Source: Candidatus Bathyarchaeota archaeon (lineage in GTDB: Archaea > Thermoproteota > Bathyarchaeia > RBG-16-48-13 > JAGTRE01). From it: a DNA stretch of 64,000 nt. The stretch is taken from the NCBI GenBank assembly GCA_018396415.1, contig JAGTRE010000002.1, positions 32,824 to 96,823 on the forward strand, read 5' to 3'. This document shows positions 54,176 through 62,722 of this stretch, piece after piece. The notes under the pieces are model-generated. The model was not told the origin of the DNA. It saw only the letters and a list, made by a program, of their open reading frames with translations, and searched no databases. The translations under genes were made by a program, and so were the position numbers. Positions within the stretch are counted from its first letter, which is position 1. Every line of letters begins with the position of its first letter.

Positions 54176-54421
54176 GCTATTTTCCACAGAGTTTTGAAAA
54201 AGACTTTCGAAAACTAAGCCTAGAATCCAAGAAAAGAACCGACCAAGGAATCAGACAAACTACAAGACAAACCACACCTAGGCAAGCCCCTCCACGGAGA
54301 CCTGAGAGGGAGATACAGCCTAAGAATCGGAGACTACAGAGTCGTATATATAATCAACGAAGAAACTAAAACCATAACCCTCATAACGATTGGGCATAAA
54401 AAGAAAATCTACGAGCCATAA
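54162..54421 (+). pseudogene. RelE-like toxin, frameshifted
   Basis: Fragments in different frames together encode a RelE/ParE-fold toxin: RYRLFSTE, FEKDFRKLSLESKKRT, LQDKPHLGKPLHGDLRGRYS and LRIGDYRVVYIINEE, ending IGHKKKIYEP. There are two shifts, one near 54,190 and one near 54,262, and no ATG at the expected overlap with the antitoxin. An mRNA-cleaving toxin of this type is no longer made. Confidence 0.82.
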
Positions 54422-54578
54422 CTCAGCAACCCTACGAAATATGTAACGCTGGATCAGCGTATCCTAACACTTTTTCGGAATACATAGAAAATGGCGGTGT
54501 GGGTCCAATTAATGCTCAGCACTTAGCGTCGGCATGCTCATGACGATAACGACAAGATTTGTTCTTCCATTCAGCTGT

Positions 54579-55007
54579 TTAGTGTTGTTGTGGAACTTCT
54601 TCTGGGATTTTTACAGTTATGTATTTAATTATTTTTTTGGCTAGCTCTTCGTCTCGGGTTATGAAGGTTTCAGCTCTTTGGCAGATGGCTGTTGATAGGT
54701 GGTATGCATCGTGAATTGTCAGTTTATCTTTTAGAACGTGGTCTGCGGCTAGTTTGGTCATTGTTTTGTCGAGTGGTACTATCTCTAGGTTTTTTACGTC
54801 TTCGATTAACGATACGGCTTTTTCAGCTATTTCTGGGTAGCCGCTTTCAGCTAGGTCTAGTTTTAGTTCCAAGAGTGTTACCGAGGATGTGATGGCTGTG
54901 ATGTTTCCAGCGTGGCTTTCTTCTAGGAATTTTCTAGATTTTTCGTAAACTCTTGGTTCCTTGTAAACTATGTTTAGGAAGATGTTTGTGTCCACGTAAT
55001 ACGCCAT
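54579..55007 (-). CDS. vapC: VapC-type PIN-domain toxin
   Basis: A 142-residue PIN protein with the four acidic residues in order: YYVDTNIFLN (Asp), TLLELKLDLAE (Glu), IHDAYHLSTAI (Asp), and FITRDEELAKK (Asp). Start ATG 55007 immediately follows the antitoxin stop. A single-stranded RNA or tRNA nuclease activity is expected from the family. Confidence 0.9.
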   Translation of the reverse strand: MAYYVDTNIFLNIVYKEPRVYEKSRKFLEESHAGNITAITSSVTLLELKLDLAESGYPEIAEKAVSLIEDVKNLEIVPLDKTMTKLAADHVLKDKLTIHDAYHLSTAICQRAETFITRDEELAKKIIKYITVKIPEEVPQQH

Positions 55008-55265
55008 CTAATCTCCCTTTCTAACTTCCTTGTCTATTTTCTCCCGTAGCTCCCGTACAGTTTTGTCGCTTAAAACCTCCTCCCTTGGTGGTATAGGGAG
55101 GTTAGCTAATTCATCAACTGGCTTCTCAGTTATAGGTTTCAGCAAAACTCCATAGGGAAGGACTTGGGCTTTCACTCTGCTTCCCTCCGAAATTCCTACA
55201 GCTTCCCTGATTTTCTTCGGAATTACAGTCACCCCTTTCTTCCCCACTTTTAGGAGTTCTTCCAA
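55008..55265 (-). CDS. vapB: AbrB-type VapB antitoxin
   Basis: An 85-residue protein with an N-terminal SpoVT/AbrB swapped-hairpin domain (VTVIPKKIREAVGISEGSRVKAQV) and a C-terminal toxin-wrapping part. It abuts the PIN gene without a gap. The start is TTG 55265; a nearby upstream ATG is in another frame. Confidence 0.85.
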   Translation of the reverse strand: MEELLKVGKKGVTVIPKKIREAVGISEGSRVKAQVLPYGVLLKPITEKPVDELANLPIPPREEVLSDKTVRELREKIDKEVRKGD

Positions 55266-55479
55266 CTTTCATCGCTATAGTTAAACTACGTTAAACAATT
55301 ATAAAAATAGTTCTACTATTATACACACTAGACAACCCCGACAATTGCTAAAAGGAACCGAGGGCGTTTCCATTAATCACGTCGTCATTCCGATATTACC
55401 TTTTTGTCACTCCTTTATGTAATCCATGCCAAGTTCCGTCACTGGCGCCTTCTGCGCAGCCAATTCCAAAAGTTTGTCC

Positions 55480-55546
55480 AAAATGTAACTTAGAGAATCT
55501 ACCAATTGCCAAATTCTGCCGGAAATGTGGAGCAAAACTGGAGTAG
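55480..55546 (+). pseudogene. zinc-ribbon fragment upstream of membrane protein
   Basis: A frame without a start codon encodes CPKCNLENLPIAKFCRKCG AKLE-like sequence and stops at 55546, two bases before the preferred start of the membrane protein. It is probably the lost N-terminal zinc ribbon of that protein, or a decayed paralogue. Confidence 0.45.
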
Positions 55547-55548
55547 AG

Positions 55549-57228
55549 GTGGGAATAGCTATTTCAGCTCAAACCTTTAGTGTAGTTAAAAGACATACAC
55601 GCTTTTTGCTACCTATTATAGGCATAGTTCTTTTGCTTGCTGGTATAATCCTGATTGTGTATAGTCAGCAAGCCGTCGTAATACCATCGCAAACGTCCGC
55701 GGAGAGGGCTGAGACTCTTTATGATGGTACGCTGACAGTTGAAGCGGATGATTATAAAACAATGTCTTTTGTAATTCCTGCTAATCGAACCGTCGAAGGA
55801 AGCTTTTTAGTGGGTAAGGGAACTAAGGAGTTGAAAGCTTTCTATGTAATTGATAAGCATAATTACGAGGACCATTGGGTTGGCGGACGGGGAACCATTG
55901 AATATATCGTCTACGTGGAGAGACCGACAAAATATTCCTTCTCATTTAAAACGAATGCCTCGGATAAGTACTATTTCATTTTCAGTAATCGCCATTTCTA
56001 CAGTGATAAGGATGTTAAGTTCATATTGAGTACGCATTGGACAGAAACTCAAGTCCAATACCAAACACAACACAATTACATTCCATTCTATGGGGGAATC
56101 GCCTTTGCGGCTATTGGTTTTATTTTAACTGTTGTTGGATGCGCCATGTTTTTAAGAGGTAGGTTTAGATTAGCGACAAAAAAATGCCCAAAATGTGGCG
56201 CGGAAAATCCTAGAGACTCTGAATTTTGTCAATCATGCGGGGCGAAGTTTGAGAAGCCTAGGTTTCCTAGAAAGTTGCTGTGGATTATACTACCCATAAT
56301 AGGGATATTAGTGGTGGCTGGAGCAGCATATGCCTATGAAGAAAGCCAAATCGCCACCCGAATGAAGATGGTACGAGAGCTACTTCCGCCAACCTTTGAG
56401 ACTGTAAAAATACCTAACACCGATCTCGATGCATTCTTTTATGTTAATCCGGGTGAAACCTTCCGCTATACGCTATCTTTTTCACCTACTAGCTTTCGAA
56501 TTGAGGTGGTAGATATAGCGTTATGGATAGTTCCTAGCGATGGAAGCGAGGTATTAGGTTTAAGCATTGGGTTTACCTCGGCGTCGATGGCTAGCCGCAT
56601 TGCAAAATACATTCCCGATGAGGAAGGCGTTTGGAAGAAAGCCATCGGCAGTAATCTCTTCTTGATTTATGGTAAGGGTCCAGGGGCATCAACGTTAAAA
56701 GACTATATTCAACGTGGCGACTTAGTCGAGTTCAAATCTCGCTATCCTCAAATTTATAAAACGATGGCTCAGCTGCCCAGCACAGTAACAGATAAGCCAA
56801 TAGCAGTAGGCTTTATGGAACCGACTCAAAACCTGGAAAACTACTTAGTAACTTTAGCAGAGGATCAGTCAGTTAAAGACTACGTGAACTATCTTAAAAC
56901 GGCAAAAATCGAACATGCAGTCATTTGCGTCTATTTGCAAAAAGATATTAAACTAGCCGAGTTTTCATGGAGCGCGGTCTCGAAATTAAGTATAATTGTT
57001 ATAGCAAAATCAGGTTACCCAGGTTTTGCCCTCCAAACCTTCCTATCAGCGGGCATCCTGAAAGCCTTTACAAAAACGGAAGTTGACGGAAAAAGTGCAT
57101 ATTACACAGAAATAAATGAAATGCAGATCTTCCTTGGCTCTAAAGGTCTTTTCGAAGGATATATTATAGTTGCAATTTCGCAAGACAAGATGAAGGCTGA
57201 GAACCTATTAAAATCTACCCTAATCTAA
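55549..57228 (+). CDS. membrane protein with internal zinc ribbon
   Basis: A 559-residue protein: membrane segment (about 20-42), an extracellular-type beta-rich region (about 50-180), a second segment (about 185-210), a zinc ribbon CPKCGAEN...CQSCGAKF (about 215-238), a third segment (about 248-265) and a large C-terminal domain (270-559) of unknown fold. ATG 55525 is longer, but GTG 55549 has GGAG at normal distance. It has no recognised family beyond the ribbon. Confidence 0.7.
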   Translation: MGIAISAQTFSVVKRHTRFLLPIIGIVLLLAGIILIVYSQQAVVIPSQTSAERAETLYDGTLTVEADDYKTMSFVIPANRTVEGSFLVGKGTKELKAFYVIDKHNYEDHWVGGRGTIEYIVYVERPTKYSFSFKTNASDKYYFIFSNRHFYSDKDVKFILSTHWTETQVQYQTQHNYIPFYGGIAFAAIGFILTVVGCAMFLRGRFRLATKKCPKCGAENPRDSEFCQSCGAKFEKPRFPRKLLWIILPIIGILVVAGAAYAYEESQIATRMKMVRELLPPTFETVKIPNTDLDAFFYVNPGETFRYTLSFSPTSFRIEVVDIALWIVPSDGSEVLGLSIGFTSASMASRIAKYIPDEEGVWKKAIGSNLFLIYGKGPGASTLKDYIQRGDLVEFKSRYPQIYKTMAQLPSTVTDKPIAVGFMEPTQNLENYLVTLAEDQSVKDYVNYLKTAKIEHAVICVYLQKDIKLAEFSWSAVSKLSIIVIAKSGYPGFALQTFLSAGILKAFTKTEVDGKSAYYTEINEMQIFLGSKGLFEGYIIVAISQDKMKAENLLKSTLI

Positions 57229-57238
57229 GAATAGTCAT

Positions 57239-57267
57239 CAAGCTCATCCTCAAAACGGATGAGCTTG
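57239..57267. terminator. 11-bp hairpin after the zinc-ribbon gene
   Basis: CAAGCTCATCC and GGATGAGCTTG form a perfect stem with a 7-nt loop, 10 bp after the stop codon. No U-tract follows, so it may protect the 3' end rather than terminate. Confidence 0.55.
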
Positions 57268-57487
57268 TACAACTAAGAGTTCCTTAGGGATTATTCCTGT
57301 TTGCGACCACATACTGAGCCTTAGGCTTGCGATTCGCCGCAGCAAATTAGACAGTTACCATGATTTTCCAGAGAGATATAGGCTGAAACTTATTACTTTA
57401 TTACGCTAAGAGGGGATGATGTTGAAAGGTGTAGAGGGAGTCAATAAAAATCTTAATTATAGCCTTCGTTTTTCTATAAACATCTAG

Positions 57488-57703
57488 GTGACAGGGTTGG
57501 ACATAGCGGTTACTGAGGATCAGTTAAGGCTGGTGCTGGATAAATTAGATATGGTTAAGCTTGAAATCTTGAGGCTTAGAGCTATGCTTCTACCAGAAGA
57601 AGAGCTGCGTGAGAAAGAGAGAAAGGAGCTCGAGGAGGCTCGGAAGGAGATAGCAAAGGGCTCGAGCGTAGGGCTCGAAGACCTGATCAAAGAGCTAGGT
57701 TGA
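57488..57703 (+). CDS. small coiled-coil protein, orphan antitoxin-like
   Basis: A 71-residue helical protein (ITEDQLRLVLDKLDMVKLEILRLRAML-type helix, then a Glu/Lys-rich helix). Its form resembles small antitoxins and the RelB-like protein at 53.97 kb. No toxin frame follows. GTG 57488 or TTG 57497 may be the start. Function is not established. Confidence 0.5.
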   Translation: MTGLDIAVTEDQLRLVLDKLDMVKLEILRLRAMLLPEEELREKERKELEEARKEIAKGSSVGLEDLIKELG

Positions 57704-58056
57704 CGCTGTTGTTTCAAGTCATCGCCTTCCAAACAATAAACTGTCAATTTAACTTTTTTAGGACAGTTGTTTCCAAGATTGCATCTATAACAAAGTTGTC
57801 TAATTTCGCTGATATTTAAAGTACGTGTAGGGTGCCCATTTGCCAGTTTCTATGATTTTCCAGAAGTATCTTCTGGCGAAAAATGGATGATTACACAAAG
57901 TCTGCCTCGATATCTTACGAATTCGGATCGGTTCCCCCAGCTTTAAGTCGCTCCCAATCGGCAACGTACAACCCTTACCAAGTACCCAGTTGCACTAACT
58001 GCAGAGGGTTCAATTAAGCCTGTTAAAAAACCTAAGAACGAATCGAAACAACCGAA
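57704..58056. other. intergenic region with repeat copy D
   Basis: Between the antitoxin-like gene and the end of rtcB; it contains the short palindrome copy D and no gene I can support. Confidence 0.5.
57852..57876. repeat. palindromic repeat family, copy D (half element)
   Basis: The 25-nt ATGATTTTCCAGAAGTATCTTCTGG is the exact reverse complement of 31440-31464. Its core CCAGAAG-TAT-CTTCTGG is a small palindrome. The second half of the element is absent. A weaker echo (ATGATTTTCCAGAG) occurs at about 57,360. Confidence 0.8.
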
Positions 58057-61026
58057 TTAACCTTTAGTCACGCCAATCGGAACTAAACGAGCAACTTTCA
58101 TAGCGATTCCGACCTGATGACTCACTTCCGCTACTGCATCTACGTCTTTATAACTTTCAGGACTTTCTTCAGCGATTACGGCCATTGAAGCGGCTCGAAT
58201 TAAAATTCCGTGCTGTTCTAGGCGTTTTTTAACGTCAGCACCCCAAAACTTCTTCGTCGCAGCCGTACGACTCATAAACCGACCCGCCCCATGCGCAGTA
58301 CTCCCGAAACTTATTTCCATCGCCCGAGGCGTACCGACCATCACCCAAGAACTAGTCCCCATCGTCCCAGGAATGAGCACAATTTGACCGAAGCTACGGT
58401 GATCCTTAGGAATATCCGGATGGCCGGCACAAAATGCTCGTGTGGCGCCTTTGCGGTGGCAGTATACTTTTGTGGGTTTGCCGTTGATTTTGTGGGTTTC
58501 GATTTTTGCGATGTTGTGGGCGACGTCATAGATGAGGTGGAGGTCGAGGTTTTCGGGGTCGGTGTGGTAGATTTGTTGGAAGGTTTGTCTGGTCCAGTGG
58601 GTGATCATTTGGCGGTTTGCCCAGGCGTAGTTGCAGGCGGCTGCCATGGCGGCGTAGTAGTCTTGGGCTTCGGGGCTGGTGCCGGGGGCGCAGGCGAGTT
58701 CGCGGTCGGGGATTTGGATTTTGTATTTGTGGACTGCGTGTTCCATTATGCGGAGGTAGTCGGAGCAGACTTGGTGTCCGAGTCCGCGGCTGCCGGTGTG
58801 GATGAGGATCATGATCTGGCCAGGCGCGATGATGCCGATTTGTTTGGCGATTTGGGGATCAAATATTTTGTCGACCACGTCGATTTCGAGGAAGTGGTTG
58901 CCGGATCCGAGGCTGCCGGTTTGGGGCATGCCGCGTGATTTGGCGTTGGTGCTGACTTTTGTGGGGTCGGCTTGGGGCATGTGTCCTTTTTCTTCGCAGT
59001 GTTCAGCGTCTTCTGGCCAGCCGTAGCCGTTTTGGATTGCCCAGTCTACGCCGTTGGCGAGGATTTTGTCGAGTTCTGTGGGGGTGAGGCGGATTTTGCC
59101 TTTTGAGCCGAGTCCGCTGGGGATGTTATGGAAGAGGCTTTCAAGGATTTGGGGGAGTTTGGGGCGGACATCCTTTTCGGTGAGGTTTGTACGGAGGAGC
59201 CGGACGCCACAGTTTGAAACGACAAAGTTGTTTGCGATGAAGTTGTGGTCTTTAAACTCTACTGTGAAATCGTAGACAGGGTTGTCGAAGTGGATTAGCT
59301 GTTTTTTCTCTATTTTGTCCCAGACTAGGGGGGAGTTGTGTGGGTTTGCTGCGTGTGTCTGGATGAAGTTTTCGAATGTGGGGAAGTTTTGGGGTATACG
59401 TGGGATTGGGGAGTCTTGTCGGTAGACCCATCGCTCGAGGAAACGTTCATTTATCCATTTGGATGTTAGTGCTTCGAAAATTTTTGAAGGCGCTTCGCCT
59501 GGTCTCTTTAGTTTCTTTGCTTTTTCTGCTGCCTCTAGGCGTGCTTTTCTAACTTTTTCTTTTAACTTAAGGTAATGTAGTGCTACGCCTGCGAGAAAGG
59601 TTCGCGTGCGGTTGTATTTGAATCCAACTTGTCCCCAGAGTTTGATGAGGTTGTCTGGTTGTGAGGATATTAGGAGTCTTAGTCTTATTGTTTTTCTGCC
59701 GTCTTTGTTTTTGAATTCCTCTCGTTTACTTATCTTTGTAGTTCTTATTCCAAAATCGCTTAGCAGATGCGCGATGTCCTCTAAATAGTTCTGACCGCTT
59801 TGGAGGGCGTCTTCTGTTTTGTTCACTGTGAGAACTGGGCAGTAGAAGTTGAAGTTTCGGACTTTTTTAGGTGTGGTTAGTTCTGCTCCGAATAGCGACG
59901 CTAGGAATAGTCTCTTTATCCATAGCGGTGCTTCTTTCAGCCAGTTCGGAACTCTAAAAGCAGCCTTAGTCTTATCGCCCACCGGTGCACCCAACGCTGC
60001 CAAGAGTGCTGCGAAACTGGTTGACACCACATTAATCTCATAGGAACTGGTTGTAAACGTTTTTGTGCCATATTGACTGGTTATTTTGTGTTCCCTTGTA
60101 CGCTGGTAAATCTTAGAGGGGGTGTAACCCAGATTTTTGATGTCCTCCCTGATTTCTTCTAGATCCTCTGGCTTGCCAAAGAAACAAGTGACACCCTTTC
60201 CCTTCGTGAAGTAAATCGTCCCATCGCCGAACACGTATCCCATGAGGCTAGCTAATATTGGGGTTGCCGGACTATTCATCTGCAGCGGAAGCAGATTTCT
60301 TTTCATCAGCTCTTTAATTGAGGCTTCTTTTATGCGCGGTAAAATGGCTTCAACATGTGCCCTCGTTAAAATTGGTTTGTCGCTTGGCTTTTCATATCTG
60401 ACCCCCTCGAACGAGTAAATCATAACGTAGTCGCCTTCGACGAGGTCCTTGAGCGGGATCATTCCTCTTGGAGTTAAAAATGGATGATCCTCTGTTGCGA
60501 TGATGTCTTTTCCAGTTTCTGTGACAACTTTGTAGACTTTATTCTTAGGCTGAATTTTGATGTATCTGACAATTCGTGTATTAACGGTTCTATGGTCCTT
60601 CAGATCAACACTAATAATTTTCCTATCCATATTTTGTAGATCTTTTATTTCCATCCAGTAGCCGTGCTCGGTTAAGATTCGTGTATCTGCGGAGAGGCAG
60701 TTGATATCATAGCCTACCCCGCCGGGTGAGATTACGCCTTGTTCGTAGTCGAAGGCGGCTACCCCGCCAATTGGGAAGCCGTAGCCTTCGTGTCCGTCTG
60801 GGAGGGTGATTGAGGCTTTGTATATGCCGGGGAGGCAGGCGACGTTGGCGCATTGTTCAAGGGTGGCGTCGGTTTTCATTTTTTCGAGGAGTTGGTCGTC
60901 GGCATAGATGATGCCGGGAACATGCATGCCGGGTTTGTAGGTTTGGGGGATTTGATAGGTGTAGTTGGCGATTTTTTGGATTGGGACCTGTTTGGGTGGT
61001 CGGGGTGGACCGGCTTCTTCGCTCAT
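58057..61026 (-). CDS. rtcB: RtcB tRNA-splicing ligase with intein
   Basis: RtcB joins RNA with 2',3'-cyclic phosphate or 3'-phosphate to 5'-OH using GTP and Mn; in archaea it ligates spliced tRNA halves. The 989-residue product consists of an N-extein (1-109), an intein (110-605) and a C-extein (606-989); the spliced protein has 493 residues, the usual size. The intein splits GYDIN/CGVRLL, which contains the metal-ligand Cys. Other RtcB features: GSLGSGNHFLE, HTGSRGLGHQ, YDVAHNIAK, HRKGATRAF. The exteins are GC-rich compared with the intein. The start ATG 61026 is usable. Confidence 0.95.
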   Translation of the reverse strand: MSEEAGPPRPPKQVPIQKIANYTYQIPQTYKPGMHVPGIIYADDQLLEKMKTDATLEQCANVACLPGIYKASITLPDGHEGYGFPIGGVAAFDYEQGVISPGGVGYDINCLSADTRILTEHGYWMEIKDLQNMDRKIISVDLKDHRTVNTRIVRYIKIQPKNKVYKVVTETGKDIIATEDHPFLTPRGMIPLKDLVEGDYVMIYSFEGVRYEKPSDKPILTRAHVEAILPRIKEASIKELMKRNLLPLQMNSPATPILASLMGYVFGDGTIYFTKGKGVTCFFGKPEDLEEIREDIKNLGYTPSKIYQRTREHKITSQYGTKTFTTSSYEINVVSTSFAALLAALGAPVGDKTKAAFRVPNWLKEAPLWIKRLFLASLFGAELTTPKKVRNFNFYCPVLTVNKTEDALQSGQNYLEDIAHLLSDFGIRTTKISKREEFKNKDGRKTIRLRLLISSQPDNLIKLWGQVGFKYNRTRTFLAGVALHYLKLKEKVRKARLEAAEKAKKLKRPGEAPSKIFEALTSKWINERFLERWVYRQDSPIPRIPQNFPTFENFIQTHAANPHNSPLVWDKIEKKQLIHFDNPVYDFTVEFKDHNFIANNFVVSNCGVRLLRTNLTEKDVRPKLPQILESLFHNIPSGLGSKGKIRLTPTELDKILANGVDWAIQNGYGWPEDAEHCEEKGHMPQADPTKVSTNAKSRGMPQTGSLGSGNHFLEIDVVDKIFDPQIAKQIGIIAPGQIMILIHTGSRGLGHQVCSDYLRIMEHAVHKYKIQIPDRELACAPGTSPEAQDYYAAMAAACNYAWANRQMITHWTRQTFQQIYHTDPENLDLHLIYDVAHNIAKIETHKINGKPTKVYCHRKGATRAFCAGHPDIPKDHRSFGQIVLIPGTMGTSSWVMVGTPRAMEISFGSTAHGAGRFMSRTAATKKFWGADVKKRLEQHGILIRAASMAVIAEESPESYKDVDAVAEVSHQVGIAMKVARLVPIGVTKG
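59212..60699 (-). mobile_element. RtcB intein with LAGLIDADG-type endonuclease
   Basis: 496-residue intein. N-terminal block CLSADTRILTEHGYWMEI (Cys1), then TEDHPFLT with the block-B His, a LAGLIDADG-like pair (SLMGYVFGDG and LFLASLFGAE), and the C-terminal block HNFIANNFVVSN before Cys+1. The penultimate residue is Ser, not the usual His. The second endonuclease helix lacks a clear Asp (GAE). Endonuclease activity is uncertain; splicing must be efficient because the insertion disrupts the active site. Confidence 0.9.
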
Positions 61027-61172
61027 GGTTGGTCTGCTCCTGTGCGGGTTTGGGTTATTTATGAATCTAGTGTAATAGTTTGTGGTTTGGTGGAATATAA
61101 GGAGTATTTCTGACGGAGAATGGAGGTTTATTTGGGCTGAATTGTAGTGAGGTGGTTAAGGATGACTGGAAG

Positions 61173-61583
61173 CTAGGGGGCGGGTATGAGGGTTAAGCCT
61201 GGGATTTTCTTGAGGTGCTCTACGTTTCTTGTCGCTAATGCGTATCCTTTTGAAAGGGTTATGGCTCCGAGGATTGCGTCTCTGAGCCCTATGGGCTGTC
61301 CCTTTGCTTCGAGGTCCGCGTAGATGCGTCCCGCTGTTTCAGCTGATTTTAAGCCCATTCTTACAATGATTAGTCGATCTATCAGTTTTCTTATAGCTAA
61401 CAGGTTTTCCTCGCGTTTTTTAGACTTGTAGGCGCCGTGGAATAACTCGAAAGCGTTGATGATAGTGGTTGATAATAGGACTCCTTTTCTTTCTATTTCG
61501 CTGAGGAAGTTGACTGTTATTTTTACATTTCTCAGGAGGTCGATTAAAATGTCCGTATCAATTACAACTTGGGTAATGACCAT
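61173..61583 (-). CDS. vapC: VapC-type PIN-domain toxin
   Basis: A 136-residue PIN protein: VVIDTDILIDLLRN (Asp), INAFELFHGAYK (Glu), LRDAILGAIT (Asp). The fourth acidic position reads LATRNVEHLKK, with Asn in the usual Asp place. It overlaps the antitoxin gene by about 22 bp. The longer start at 61592 is also possible. Confidence 0.88.
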   Translation of the reverse strand: MVITQVVIDTDILIDLLRNVKITVNFLSEIERKGVLLSTTIINAFELFHGAYKSKKREENLLAIRKLIDRLIIVRMGLKSAETAGRIYADLEAKGQPIGLRDAILGAITLSKGYALATRNVEHLKKIPGLTLIPAP

Positions 61584-61807
61584 TTTTTCCAAGCCTCTAG
61601 TAGGGAAGCTTTAATTTCAGCGACCTCTTCTTCAGTCACATTCCAAGAACCAGCAAGATCCGTGATTTTTGACCCTTTTTGATGCCGATTGATAAGGTAT
61701 TTCACCGCCTCTTCAAGTGAGACGGGCTGCCCTCGTTCAGCCTGAAGTTCTCCGGCAACCCTACATAGGCTGGCATACGTATCTTTACTAAGTTTGATGG
61801 TTTTCAT
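61562..61807 (-). CDS. vapB: VapB-type antitoxin
   Basis: An 81-residue antitoxin: MKTIKLSKDTYASLCRVAGE, then a helical C-terminal part ending EAWKKWSLPKL. ATG 61807 is used; a longer TTG-type frame (61876) would add 23 hydrophobic, unlikely residues. It overlaps the PIN gene start. Confidence 0.8.
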   Translation of the reverse strand: MKTIKLSKDTYASLCRVAGELQAERGQPVSLEEAVKYLINRHQKGSKITDLAGSWNVTEEEVAEIKASLLEAWKKWSLPKL

Positions 61808-62133
61808 TTCCACTTTTACCACCAAGTAGAAAAAGCGCAGTATCCCTTTAAAAATTTGCCCCAGAATCAGTAACAAAATACTCCCAGCAAACTCCCAGAC
61901 TAACTACTTTGACTAGAATGTAAGGCGGAAATAGGCTAGCCTGATGCTTCATGACCTAGGACTATATGCGGGCCCTCGTTCCAAACTGCTGGAAACTTTT
62001 ACGCAACCACCATAACAAGTGATGATTTCCTGTCAAAATAGGAAGGGAAAGATAAAGATTTCGTTAAAAAACCTTTCATATACCTTGAAATTATCTTTTA
62101 TTGTCTCATGTTTGAAGGAAGGGGGGAGTGAAA
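61808..62133. other. intergenic region with promoter
   Basis: No gene visible. TATA-like TTTCATATACC lies at about 62,074-62,084, suitable for the SnoaL-like gene. Confidence 0.45.
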
Positions 62134-62580
62134 TTGTCTGTAAAGGAAATGATGGCAGCTATTTTCGGTGTTCATGAGAACATTGCAAAAAAGGATGTTG
62201 AAAAGATGCTTCCGTTTTTCGCCGAAGATGCGACGTTAATTTTTCCAGGGGTTAAACTGGATGGGCATGAAGGGGTAAGGCGATGGGTGAAGTGGTTGGA
62301 TGCTCAGTTCCCGAAAGTGGCGTTCAGGGGAGTTACGCTTACAATTGAGGGAAGAAGGGCGGTCCACGAGTTTGTTTTAGATGGAACAACACCAGAGGGC
62401 TTAACTGCGAGCTTTGACTGCGTTGCCGTTTACGAGTTTAGGAATGGAAAAATCACGCAGTTCAGGTGTTACTTTGATGTTTTAACGATTGCCAAACAGA
62501 TAGCAAAGGGGTTCTTCGCGAAGAGAGCTGTAAAGTCCATGATAGATCAATATGAAAAGGGACTGCGTGAAATAAAGTAG
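62134..62580 (+). CDS. SnoaL-like (NTF2-fold) protein
   Basis: A 148-residue protein with an NTF2-like cone fold: ENIAKKDVEKMLPFFAEDATLIFPG, then a beta-rich half with RRAVHEFVLDGTTPEGL and FRNGKITQFRCYFD. Such folds serve as hydrolases, isomerases or ligand binders. GTG 62128 and TTG 62134 are alternative starts; the G-rich GGGGGGAG favours the latter. Confidence 0.82.
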   Translation: MSVKEMMAAIFGVHENIAKKDVEKMLPFFAEDATLIFPGVKLDGHEGVRRWVKWLDAQFPKVAFRGVTLTIEGRRAVHEFVLDGTTPEGLTASFDCVAVYEFRNGKITQFRCYFDVLTIAKQIAKGFFAKRAVKSMIDQYEKGLREIK

Positions 62581-62722
62581 CCAAGCAGTTGATAAAAGCC
62601 ATACTCAATTCCTCTATTTTTGCTCCTTTCTTTATTTCAACACTCTCACAGCTTATTTCACGAGAACGCGAATTTCAGGTATTCGACCTAATTTAGAAAC
62701 ATAGCAAACTATATGCCTAATA

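Noticed and set aside
58291..58938. Long plus-strand frame opposite rtcB
   Set aside because: It is the antisense of the GC-rich C-extein and is low-complexity Gly/Val/Asp; the minus strand encodes the clear RtcB protein.
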